Origin: Thiotrichaceae bacterium
GTDB lineage: Bacteria; Pseudomonadota; Gammaproteobacteria; SZUA-140
Assembly: GCA_002401765.2 (NCBI GenBank)
Contig: NVTY02000034.1
Span: 112,987 to 176,986, forward strand
Direction of reading: 5' to 3'
Length of the DNA: 64,000 nt
Of this stretch, positions 30,120-38,527 are shown piece by piece. Position numbers and translations under genes: made by a program. Numbering within the stretch: position 1 is the stretch's first letter; each line of letters starts with the position of its first letter. The notes under the pieces are model-generated. The model did not search any database, had not been told where the DNA came from, and worked only from the letters and a program-made list of their open reading frames with translations.

Positions 30120-30587
30120 ATGTGGTCGATATATAAATATGTTGAAGCGTGGTGGTATAAATTAATGTTAATACCCGATAAAAAACCATTAATGGTGATG
30201 TACGAAGAGAACTATCAAGCATTGGCCCGGCTGGTGCCTGATATGGGGGTTGATACGGCAATACTTTCATCATCCAGAGGTCTGCCGGATCTACACATGC
30301 ATGTAGTAGAGCGCGGAAAATATACGTTAACCATTGCTTTTCTTCATGCACTTGATGATAACGAAATCGTGCCCGATATGTACCTGAAAGTGAAGGTCTA
30401 TCATGATGCGCGGGTTGCCGAAGTGTTGACCTACCAAAACAAAACGGGTTTTGCCCGCATCTATACATATCCAAATAAAAAGTTACGTTATCCAATTGAA
30501 AAGCGGCGTGTGAATCAATTCCTTTCTGAATGGTTGGCATTCTGTGCCTCAAAAGATTATCGCTTTGTCTGTAGTGTGGGGGTATAG
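30120..30587 (+). CDS. DUF1249 (YqiB-like) protein
   Basis: A 155-residue protein matching YqiB in its C-terminal half (VKVYHDARVAEVLTY, YPNKKLRYPIEKRRVNQFLSEWL). The function is unknown. The ATG at 30120 has no clear ribosome site, and translation may depend on nudF just upstream. The N-terminal 20 residues are unlike E. coli YqiB, so a later start is possible. Confidence 0.85.
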   Translation: MWSIYKYVEAWWYKLMLIPDKKPLMVMYEENYQALARLVPDMGVDTAILSSSRGLPDLHMHVVERGKYTLTIAFLHALDDNEIVPDMYLKVKVYHDARVAEVLTYQNKTGFARIYTYPNKKLRYPIEKRRVNQFLSEWLAFCASKDYRFVCSVGV

Positions 30588-30751
30588 CTGCACTACCCTG
30601 CCGTTTTATAGTACACCTCCGCCCTTTTATTAAGTCTTCCCTGCCTGGGTCGATACAGACAATAGCAGTTGTATTTGTTTCTGGTTGGTCCTCTTTGTGT
30701 ATTGCATAGAGGTTTTATGGAAAGCGAGTATAGTAAAGCGAGGGTGTTTTT

Positions 30752-30892
30752 ATGAGCGGCCCAAAAGATGATGACTTAGACATGAATGATGCGTTTTCTG
30801 AAGATTACATTTCAGCTGATAAATGGGGTAATGAGTGGGATTCGTCGGGGGATCTATCGGACATCGATTTTAGACTCGTAGACGAGGAGTAG
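30752..30892 (+). CDS. Small very acidic protein
   Basis: A 46-residue open frame starting at an ATG with GAGGG seven bases upstream. The product is rich in Asp and Glu (about 17 of 46 residues) with two Trp, starting MSGPKDDDLDMNDAF and ending RLVDEE. No family is recognised. The good ribosome site and isolated position support a real gene. The stop codon sits inside a short hairpin (GAGGAG / CTCCTC) without a T-run. Confidence 0.5.
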   Translation: MSGPKDDDLDMNDAFSEDYISADKWGNEWDSSGDLSDIDFRLVDEE

Positions 30893-31099
30893 TGCTCCTC
30901 AATTCGTTGTCATGTAGTCGGTTCAACTGATTAATTTAGGTTGAAGGTTCTCTTCAATTCGACTGCCGTTGTGTTCGCTTTATTCCTTTTGCACTCATCA
31001 GGGCGTATGGTGTAGAAATGGCTATCCTATTGATAGCCGGCTAGTATCTCTTGTATTGTGCTTATAAGAATTAACTTTGATTGTAAGGTGCCATCTAGC

Positions 31100-31912
31100 A
31101 TGAAAAAGACGACCGCTTTTATTTTTTTTACAGCATTGCTTGCACTTTGTAATTCACTTGTGGTTGCTGATGAACCTGCGCATGAGCGGGCGGCAGAGAT
31201 CAGCATTGGCCTTGAGTTATTCCGTTGGCAGGAGTTTGATAGAGCGGGTACGCGGCTGCTAACAGAGCAAGGGCCACGGGCTCGTCTTAGCTTTTCTCAT
31301 AATAATGAAGGGCGCTTGACTAGTGGCCTGCTCTATCGAATGGAATTCTCTGCCTATGGCGGTGCTGTTGATTATGATGGCCAAACCCAGAGCTTAGGCC
31401 ATTTTGCTGCTGCAAGAGTTGATTATTTAGGCGGTGCAACGGAATTGACTGGCGGGTATCGGCTGGTGAATTCTAAACTGGGGCGCTCATTCGATTTGCT
31501 TGCGGGTGTGGGGTGGGATAGTTGGTCTCGGAGTATTGGTGGCGGTACTAGCTCGCAGGGCCAGCGCGTGACAGGCTATGAGGAGGTTTATGATATTGTG
31601 TTTACCCGGTTTTCGCTAGGAATGGAAAAAAGGGCTGATATCTGGCGAAGTTTGTGGCGCGCTGGCATTAAATACCCTGTTTATACGAAGGAGACGATTG
31701 ATGCGTTTTCGCTGGAGCTGAAGCCTGGTAAGCGGCCTTCGCTCTTTTTCTCATACCGTTTTCAGTTGATAGGCCATGATGGTGGGCAAGGTACTTATGT
31801 CAAGTTTCTCTATGACACCTACCGTTTTGCTAAGAGTGATGTGGTATCGGGGTTTGAACAACCTAAAAGCCGCATGAATATTATGCGGTTTTCGATAGGA
31901 CGAGCATTTTAA
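31100..31912 (+). CDS. Hypothetical outer-membrane beta-barrel-like protein
   Basis: A 270-residue protein with a clean signal peptide ending at VVADE. The mature part alternates aromatic and polar residues in strand-like stretches (GLLYRMEFSAYGGAVDY, FDLLAGVGWDSWSRS, PSLFFSYRFQLIGHDG) and ends in the aromatic-final pattern RFSIGRAF, the usual outer-membrane barrel signal. The ATG at 31100 is chosen because it precedes the signal peptide. No specific family or substrate is recognised. Confidence 0.65.
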   Translation: MKKTTAFIFFTALLALCNSLVVADEPAHERAAEISIGLELFRWQEFDRAGTRLLTEQGPRARLSFSHNNEGRLTSGLLYRMEFSAYGGAVDYDGQTQSLGHFAAARVDYLGGATELTGGYRLVNSKLGRSFDLLAGVGWDSWSRSIGGGTSSQGQRVTGYEEVYDIVFTRFSLGMEKRADIWRSLWRAGIKYPVYTKETIDAFSLELKPGKRPSLFFSYRFQLIGHDGGQGTYVKFLYDTYRFAKSDVVSGFEQPKSRMNIMRFSIGRAF

Positions 31913-32173
31913 AGCGTTCGATAATATGCTGTTCAGTTAAGGAACCGCTGAATAAGTTATGATTGTTTTATACTGGTTGAAATCTTTATATACCATACTA
32001 CGTCGATGAAAAATATTTAAGAGTTGTAATGGTTCAGGAGCGACCTTGTAAATATTAATTTCAACAGATCTCTTCATGGCGTTCAAGTGGAAAGCGCCGC
32101 AGGCTATTCATAACAGCTCTGAAGAGTTTAAAGCCTCGGTGATATAAACCATTCTGCGTGAATTTAAGCGAAC

Positions 32174-33138
32174 TTATCTGGCGTTACGAACAGTTCCTGG
32201 CGGCACGCCAAATTCTCGTTTGAATGCTCTACAAAAAGCGGCTTCAGATTGATCGCCCAGGCGTGCAGCGAAGACTGAGAGAGAATCTGATGTCTCTTGC
32301 AGTTGTGTGCGAGCTAATTGCATGCGCCAATGGCTGAGATAGCGCATCGCGGATTCACCGACTATAGGAGGGTGAAGCGAGCAGAAAATCCGGAGCGTGA
32401 CATGCCAACTTCTTTGGACAGCAAAGCGACGCCCCAGTCTTTTTCCGGTTCACGATGGATCATGGTGAGCGCCTTTCCAATTTTCTGATCACGCAGTGCG
32501 GCGAACCAGTCTTTTTCAGCGTCCGGTGCGGAGTCTATCCACGAGCGCATTGCCTGGATGATGAGGATATCAGCTAAGCGGGTGATAACCGTTTCGCTGC
32601 CCGGTCGTAACTCTTTGGCTTCACGCGCAATAAAATGCAGCGTGCTCTGTAGCCAGCTGTCTTCATCCGATTTTAAACTATCAATGTGCAATATCCTGGG
32701 CAGTAGCGAAATGAATTTTTGTCCTGCAGCATGATCAAAGCGTACAACACTGCAGGTAAGGTGGGTCGGTTCACCGCCGCCGCCGTGCCGCATGATCTCG
32801 TAACGATCGCTGACTTTCTCAACCGGAATGTCGAATAACGCGACTGGTTTATCTGCCGTATCACTACGGATGATATGGCCGAGACCATGCGGAATGAGCG
32901 TGAGGCTGCCTTGCTGCAATAAACGTGGCTTCTCACCTTCTACCTCAAGCCAGAGATTCCCCCGGGTAACGATGTGAAACATCATGCCGTCCTCAAAAGC
33001 AGGCAGTTCTATACTCCACGGAGCGGATAGTTCAGATCGACAATAAAACGTAGTGCTGAGCCGAAGCAAGTGCAGGGCTTCGCCGAGTGGATCAGTAGGG
33101 CCTAGGTTATTTACCGTCTTGATAGCAATCGATTTCAT
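32174..33138 (-). pseudogene. AraC-family regulator with cupin_6 domain, frameshifted
   Basis: Residues 1-258 form the N-terminal cupin-like AraC_binding domain and the first HTH (DWGVALLSKEVGMSRSGFSARF). The frame then hits a TAG at 32362. In another frame, from about 32361 to 32174, the expected remainder continues: VGESAMRYLSHWRMQLA, then DQSEAAFCRAFKREFGVPPGTVRN. Removing two bases (a TA doublet near 32363-32367) restores the family sequence FT-LVGE. The second HTH is therefore lost from the product. It could be an assembly error, but the local context is decayed too. Confidence 0.85.
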
Positions 33139-34053
33139 GAGTTAAATGCTGCCACATGATTCGATCGTAATCCCGGCGATATGGACGAAGGGTATATAAA
33201 TGTGGATTTCCAGCAATTGCGGGTCCATTTCCTATATGTCACAGTGGTATTGATTCTATCTATCTTATGGCCTATCTTGAGTCATGGGCATTGCGATTGA
33301 TGGGGTGAATTTCCGCAAACTAACACTAAAGTGCCTTCCCGCTAACGCCGGTTCACGCCAATACTAAGCCTATATTTAGTCAGAAATAGACCGCTTAAAG
33401 ATGTATTTTTAAGTAATACTAAGGGCTCAAAGGAATTATTTATGAGTAAAAAAACAGAACGCTTTGGCTGGTACCTAGGTTAATGAATGGCAATGTCAGA
33501 TGACATTCTGACATTGATAAATAAAAACATACAGCCCTCTATTTAAATTTTAAAGGTAATCCAAATGTTTGAAGGCACATTTATATTGAGTAAAGTGGTC
33601 AGAATGCATCTCTTCTTATTTAGTCAGTGCATTGACGCTTATGGCTGCGGTGATGATGGCGGTGGCGGAGAGACGGTGGCGGAGAGACATCCACAGATAC
33701 GGGGCCAGTCTTTACCAGCGAACTAACAGGGTACCAGCACAAGAACAGTTTATAGTGTCAGGCTGAATAGCCTGACTACTGCTATATGATTTGATTGCAA
33801 TAGGGTGCTACTCATGTTGCTTGCTATCGCGTAGGCCCCTGGCTTGCGGTGAGCATGAGCTGGATTGTAAAAATCGTTTTATCTTCAATAGTACTTTCTG
33901 TACTCGGCGTTATGTTTTCCTACACATAGCTAGGAACTTATTAAAGTTCTAAAATATTCAGCCGTTTTAATATTTGACAACTTTTGGTGTAGAAGAATCG
34001 AGGTTGTGAGCGTATTGATAATGGCAAATTCCAGAGCAGGTTAGAGGGTTTTT
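33139..34053. other. Decayed 0.9 kb intergenic region upstream of the Wsp operon
   Basis: No intact gene is supported here. Visible items: a 13-codon micro-ORF with a good ribosome site at 33442-33483; a nine-base stem hairpin at 33491-33516; what looks like a broken lipoprotein gene around 33604-33753; an eight-base stem hairpin at 33757-33776; and a 24-codon hydrophobic ORF at 33855-33929 (MSWIVKIVLSSIVL...). A TTGACA at 33974 may be part of the operon promoter, but no matching -10 was found at the right spacing. Confidence 0.5.
33661..33688 (+). repeat. Perfect 14-base tandem duplication
   Basis: GGTGGCGGAGAGAC occurs twice head to tail. Fourteen is not a multiple of three, so the duplication shifts frame. 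Without one copy the frame reads on from a GCGDDGGGG lipoprotein-like start for more than 20 further residues, so the repeat looks like an inactivating mutation. Confidence 0.85.
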
Positions 34054-36087
34054 ATGGCATCACAAGAGCGTGGTTCGTTATTTGGTCATCTATCCGTCAG
34101 GATGAAGATCAATTTGACCGTCGCCATCATCTTTGTATTTGTCATTAGCATGGTGACTGGTTATACCGTGTATATAGAGAAGCAGCGTGCGCAGGATGAT
34201 GCGGAAGAGCGTACGCAAGACCTCGCCACATTCTATTTTGATAGCCTCAATACCATGATGCTAACAAACACCATGGATCAGCGCAGCATCCTGAGAGATA
34301 AAGTTCTTAAACGCAATAATGTTGTTGATGCGAGGGTCATTCGAGGTGAGCCTGTGAATCAACAGTATGGGCCTGGTTTCCCTGAGGAAGCGCCTGTTGA
34401 TGACTGGGATAGGCGTGCGTTGTTGGGTGAAGATATTATGGAGCTGCAGGAGGGCAAAGACTTTGATAAGGGGGTTGAGGGGCGAGTCTTAACTGTCTTG
34501 ACACCATTTCGTGCCACTTCCGGAGAAAACCCAGGTGATGTGAATTGTTTAGCTTGCCATAACGTACCTGAAAATTCAGTTAATGGCGCTATCCGAGTGA
34601 GTTATTCATTACAGAATATCGATGAGACAATTGCTAAAGATGTGCGGACACAAATAATTGCAAATGTTGTATTGTTAGTGGTTGGCTTGTTATTGGCTAA
34701 TTTTTTATTGGGAAAATGGCTTTCTGCACCACTGAAACGGGTCATGGATACGGTTAATCAGCGTGCCGAAGGCGATTTGACTGTGAGAATTTCTATCTCT
34801 TCCCTGGATGAAATTGGTAAACTTGGCATGGCGTTTAATACCATGGCGGACAATGTAGATGGCGCCAATCAACAACAACAGATTCAGGCACAGCGTGAGC
34901 ATGATGCTGCGGAAGTACTGAAAGAGAAGGTTAATGTATTGCTTGATGTGGTTAACCGAGCTGCTGAAGGTGACTTGACGGGCGTGGTGACTTTTTCTGG
35001 AGACGATGCCATCGGTTCGCTGGGTTTTGGCTTGCAATCAATGGTGCATAATTTAAGCGAGCTAATGGAAGAGCGCCGCATTGCAATGGAAGACCTTGAA
35101 GAGAAGGTTGGTAAGATGCAAATAGTGGTGCAGTGCGCAGCGGCGGGTGACTTAACCGGGGAAATCGATGTTAGTGGCGATGATGCGGTGGGTCGTATGG
35201 CTCAAGGTATTCAGGCCATGATTAATAGCCTTAACGGTCTTGTTTCGCAGGTTCAGCAGTCAGGTATCCAGGTGACATCCTCTTCTACTGAAATAGCCGC
35301 ATCCGCTAAACAGCAAGAGGCAACGGTGGCCGAGCAAGCGGCAACAGTGAATGAAATTGTAGCCACGGCCACTGAAATTTCAGCCACCGGTAAAGAGTTG
35401 GTCAATACCATGGACGAAGTGGCGGGTGTGGCATCGGGTACTGCTGAGGCAGCGGCTAGTGGTCATACGGGTCTGATTCGCATGGAAGAGACAATGCATT
35501 CGGTGGTTGATGCATCCAATGCGATCGCCTCTAAGCTTGAGGTGTTAAGTGAAAAAGCGGGCAATATCAACTCAGTGGTGACCACGATTACAAAAGTGGC
35601 AGATCAAACCAACTTGTTATCACTGAACGCGGCAATTGAGGCTGAGAAGGCAGGGGAGTATGGCGTTGGTTTCGCTGTTGTAGCGACTGAAATTCGTCGT
35701 CTTGCCGATCAAACCGCTGTCGCTACACTGGATATTGAACAGATGGTGCAAGAGATGCAGTCTGCGGTATCTGCGGGTGTGATGAGCGTCGAGAAATTTT
35801 CGAAAGAGGTGAAAAACAGTGTCGATGATGTACGTGAGGTGGGTGCTCAGCTGGCACAAATTATAGACCAGGTGCAGACATTAACACCACGCTTTGAGAT
35901 TGTTCATGAAGGCATGCATATGCAGTCTGAAGGTGCTGAGCAGATTAAGCAGGCAATGATTCAGCTAAGTGAATCGGCACAGCAAACGGTAGAGTCATTG
36001 CGTCAATCCAATAGTGCCATTGATCGCCTTAATGATGCTGCACATGGCCTACAAGGTGGCGTCTCCCAGTTCAAGATAGATTCCTGA
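34054..36087 (+). CDS. wspA: WspA-like methyl-accepting chemotaxis receptor with periplasmic CxxCH
   Basis: A 677-residue receptor with membrane segments at about 20-40 and 200-220 and a periplasmic domain between them. CLACH at 165-169 is a canonical heme c attachment motif, so the sensor may carry covalent heme. Three HAMP-like modules follow (about 222-270, 292-338, 355-400). The signalling tip contains DQTNLLSLNAAIEAEKAGEYG, a form typical of WspA receptors. AGAGGG precedes the ATG. First gene of a seven-gene operon in exact Wsp order. Known Wsp receptors sense surface contact; the heme site here suggests a redox or gas input (inference). Confidence 0.92.
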   Translation: MASQERGSLFGHLSVRMKINLTVAIIFVFVISMVTGYTVYIEKQRAQDDAEERTQDLATFYFDSLNTMMLTNTMDQRSILRDKVLKRNNVVDARVIRGEPVNQQYGPGFPEEAPVDDWDRRALLGEDIMELQEGKDFDKGVEGRVLTVLTPFRATSGENPGDVNCLACHNVPENSVNGAIRVSYSLQNIDETIAKDVRTQIIANVVLLVVGLLLANFLLGKWLSAPLKRVMDTVNQRAEGDLTVRISISSLDEIGKLGMAFNTMADNVDGANQQQQIQAQREHDAAEVLKEKVNVLLDVVNRAAEGDLTGVVTFSGDDAIGSLGFGLQSMVHNLSELMEERRIAMEDLEEKVGKMQIVVQCAAAGDLTGEIDVSGDDAVGRMAQGIQAMINSLNGLVSQVQQSGIQVTSSSTEIAASAKQQEATVAEQAATVNEIVATATEISATGKELVNTMDEVAGVASGTAEAAASGHTGLIRMEETMHSVVDASNAIASKLEVLSEKAGNINSVVTTITKVADQTNLLSLNAAIEAEKAGEYGVGFAVVATEIRRLADQTAVATLDIEQMVQEMQSAVSAGVMSVEKFSKEVKNSVDDVREVGAQLAQIIDQVQTLTPRFEIVHEGMHMQSEGAEQIKQAMIQLSESAQQTVESLRQSNSAIDRLNDAAHGLQGGVSQFKIDS

Positions 36088-36554
36088 TGCTGTTCGTCAT
36101 ATTTCATGTGGGTGATGACCGTTATGTGGTTGATGCTAAAAAAGTGATTGAAGTGGTGCCATTGGTAAAGTTGAGTAATTTTCCTAATACGGCCAACTAT
36201 GTTGCAGGTTTGTGTAATTATCGGGCAATCCCTGTACCTGTGATTGATATCTGTTGCTTGCTGGATGGTGTTATGTCACGTGCGGTGATGAGTACACGGA
36301 TTTTACTCGTTAAATACACCGATTATCGTCATCGTGAGCATCATCTTGGAATGATTGTAGAGCGTGCAACAGAAACGATTTCTCTAGAATTAGCACGCTT
36401 CCATCGTTCTGCGCAGCGCGCCTCAGAAAATAATGTTGTTTCAAACATGATGACCGATGAACGTGGCATCATTCAATGGGTGGATGTAGACCATTTATTA
36501 TCTCGGCACGATTGTGATGTCTTGTACGGCAGCCCTACTGAGTCGGGTGAATGA
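36087..36554 (+). CDS. wspB: CheW-like coupling protein (WspB position)
   Basis: A 155-residue CheW-domain protein starting FVIFHVGDDRYVVDAKKVIEVVP, with VAGLCNYRAIPVPVIDI as the second half of the SH3-like fold. It should bridge the receptor and the CheA-type kinase. Its ATG shares a base with the receptor stop (TGATG) and its own stop overlaps the CheR gene, so the genes are translationally coupled. Confidence 0.9.
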   Translation: MLFVIFHVGDDRYVVDAKKVIEVVPLVKLSNFPNTANYVAGLCNYRAIPVPVIDICCLLDGVMSRAVMSTRILLVKYTDYRHREHHLGMIVERATETISLELARFHRSAQRASENNVVSNMMTDERGIIQWVDVDHLLSRHDCDVLYGSPTESGE

Positions 36555-37828
36555 TGTGCGAGAAGATTGAAGCATTATTAAAAAATAAAATTGGCCTTGA
36601 TATCAATTCGGTCGGTACCGCGTCGGTGAAAAATGCCATTAAACGTTGTTTAGTGAGTTCTGGCTGTGATGATCTTGGGCAATATTATAATACGCTGTTA
36701 AGTTCTGACGCTGCGTTTAAGCGCTTGGTAGAAATGGTGGTTATTCCTGAAACTTGGTTTTTTAGGGATGATATTCCTTTCGATGTCTTTTCTAATCACA
36801 TTAAATCAGGTTGGCTAATTCCCAGAGAAAATTCACGGATGCTAAAGGTGTTGAGTATTCCCTGTTCTACTGGCGAGGAGCCATACACGATTGCCATGGT
36901 TCTTGATAAATTAGGTTTTCCAGCTGATCGGGTGCAGATAGATGCGATCGACATTAGCCAGGCCTCACTTGATAAGGCGGTGGCGGGTGTTTATCGAGAC
37001 AATTCGTTTCGCAGTGATGAGCTGACATTTCAGTCGGCATATTTTCAAAAAATTGAAAGCGGTTATCGTCTAAAAAAGAAGATCAGAAATCGAGTGAATT
37101 TTAGTCATGGGAACTTATTAAAAGATGATTTTTCTCAGATGAAGGGTTGTTATGACGTGGTTTTTTGTAGAAATTTACTGATTTATTTTGATAGTAAAGA
37201 CCAGGGATCTGCTGTTCATAAGCTTTATGATCTACTAGCACCAGAGGGCGTATTGTTTGTTGGGCATGCTGAGGCAAATAATAATGTAAATAGTTTGTTT
37301 AAGTCATTGCGGCTGCGTGGTGCATTTGCATTTGTTAAGAAAGATGGTACTGAAAATTGTTCGGTGGATAGCTATGATAAGCGTTTTCATGAGTTTTCAA
37401 AGAAGCATAGTGCGATACCGCCTGTGAGTAGTCGGCGAGTCAACACGGGTAAAGTGTCGAACAATAGCGGCCGCAATAAACCCTTTTCTGCCTATACGGG
37501 TCGCGCGGGGTATGAAAAAAAAAAGGATGAGCAGACGCTGGTATTAAAGGCGCAGGCACTCGCTGATGAGGGCGCACTTGAGGCGGCGGAGAGTCTGTGT
37601 CTCGATCTTATTGCGCGCTTTAGCAGCGCAGGTGCCTATTATCTGTTAGGCCTTGTGTATGAAGCATCTAATAGAGAGGACATGGCTGAATCCATGTTTA
37701 GAAAGACTATTTATTTGGTGTCAGACCATGCGGAAGCCTTAGTGCATCTTGCACTACATGTTGAGCGTAAAGGGGATCACAATGAAGCTCAAAGTTTGCG
37801 CCGGCGTGCTATGAGGGCGAGCCAGTGA
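36551..37828 (+). CDS. wspC: CheR methyltransferase with C-terminal TPR (WspC-like)
   Basis: A 425-residue protein with a CheR domain (about 1-275). The SAM-binding segment is LKVLSIPCSTGEEPYTIAMVL, and VFCRNLLIYF is the conserved downstream motif. A low-complexity linker (about 280-330) leads to a TPR region (about 335-425; GAYYLLGLVYEASNREDMAESMFRK). It should methylate receptor glutamates using SAM and set adaptation level. The CheR-TPR fusion is the hallmark of WspC and related alternative-cellular-function systems. Confidence 0.92.
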   Translation: MMCEKIEALLKNKIGLDINSVGTASVKNAIKRCLVSSGCDDLGQYYNTLLSSDAAFKRLVEMVVIPETWFFRDDIPFDVFSNHIKSGWLIPRENSRMLKVLSIPCSTGEEPYTIAMVLDKLGFPADRVQIDAIDISQASLDKAVAGVYRDNSFRSDELTFQSAYFQKIESGYRLKKKIRNRVNFSHGNLLKDDFSQMKGCYDVVFCRNLLIYFDSKDQGSAVHKLYDLLAPEGVLFVGHAEANNNVNSLFKSLRLRGAFAFVKKDGTENCSVDSYDKRFHEFSKKHSAIPPVSSRRVNTGKVSNNSGRNKPFSAYTGRAGYEKKKDEQTLVLKAQALADEGALEAAESLCLDLIARFSSAGAYYLLGLVYEASNREDMAESMFRKTIYLVSDHAEALVHLALHVERKGDHNEAQSLRRRAMRASQ

Positions 37829-37852
37829 ATATTGTTTTTCATGGGTGTTTAG

Positions 37853-38527
37853 ATGGATGAGCCGATAAAAAACTGTTGGTCAACCATTGGTGTGTGGGGG
37901 ACAGAGGAAGAGAAATGTCCGCGTTTAGAAGAAGTACTGCACTGTCGCAACTGTGAGGTATATTCAAACGCTGGCCGGAGCCTGTTGAGCCGCGCGATAC
38001 CTGAAGATTACCAGGATTACTGGACCTCTTTGCTGGCAAAAGAGAAAATTAGAAAGAGTCATGATTCGACATCCGTGGTGGTGTTTCGACTCGGTGATGA
38101 GTGGCTTGGTTTGCCGACGATCACGATCAAAGAAATCTCTGAAATTCGTCCAGTACATGGTATTCCAAACTCTCAAAGTTTGGTCGTCAAGGGCTTGGTT
38201 AATGTGCGTGGTGAACTAAAGCTTTGGGTATCGATGGGCAGGTTATTATCTGTCGACAAGGGCGGCGACACAGGTACTTCTGCATTACGTAAAAGCTTTC
38301 TTGAGCGATTGGTGATTTTTGTAAAAAATGGGGAACAATTTGTTTTTCCGGTGAGTGAAGTTATTGGTACACATCGTATCTGGAAGGAAAATATCCGTGA
38401 AGTCCCTGCAACGGCTGCTAATTCAATATATTCCCACCTTACAGGTCTATTTGAGCTAGAGGGACGGCATGTGGGGCTATTAGACCCTGAGCTGTTGTTT
38501 AATTCACTACAGAGGAATCTCGTATGA
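37853..38527 (+). CDS. wspD: CheW-like protein with Cys-containing N-terminal extension (WspD position)
   Basis: A 224-residue protein with about 60 residues ahead of the CheW domain. The extension contains three cysteines (EKCPRLEEVLHCRNCEV), also typical of WspD proteins. The CheW fold runs from VVVFRLGDEWLGLPTITIKEI to the C-terminus. It is the second scaffold of the array. The four-base overlap with the kinase gene (ATGA) again indicates coupling. Confidence 0.88.
   Translation: MDEPIKNCWSTIGVWGTEEEKCPRLEEVLHCRNCEVYSNAGRSLLSRAIPEDYQDYWTSLLAKEKIRKSHDSTSVVVFRLGDEWLGLPTITIKEISEIRPVHGIPNSQSLVVKGLVNVRGELKLWVSMGRLLSVDKGGDTGTSALRKSFLERLVIFVKNGEQFVFPVSEVIGTHRIWKENIREVPATAANSIYSHLTGLFELEGRHVGLLDPELLFNSLQRNLV

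Noticed and set aside
31913..32173. Possible insertion-sequence remnant downstream of the outer-membrane-like gene
   Set aside because: Only very short frames and no paired terminal repeats or transposase motifs could be identified.
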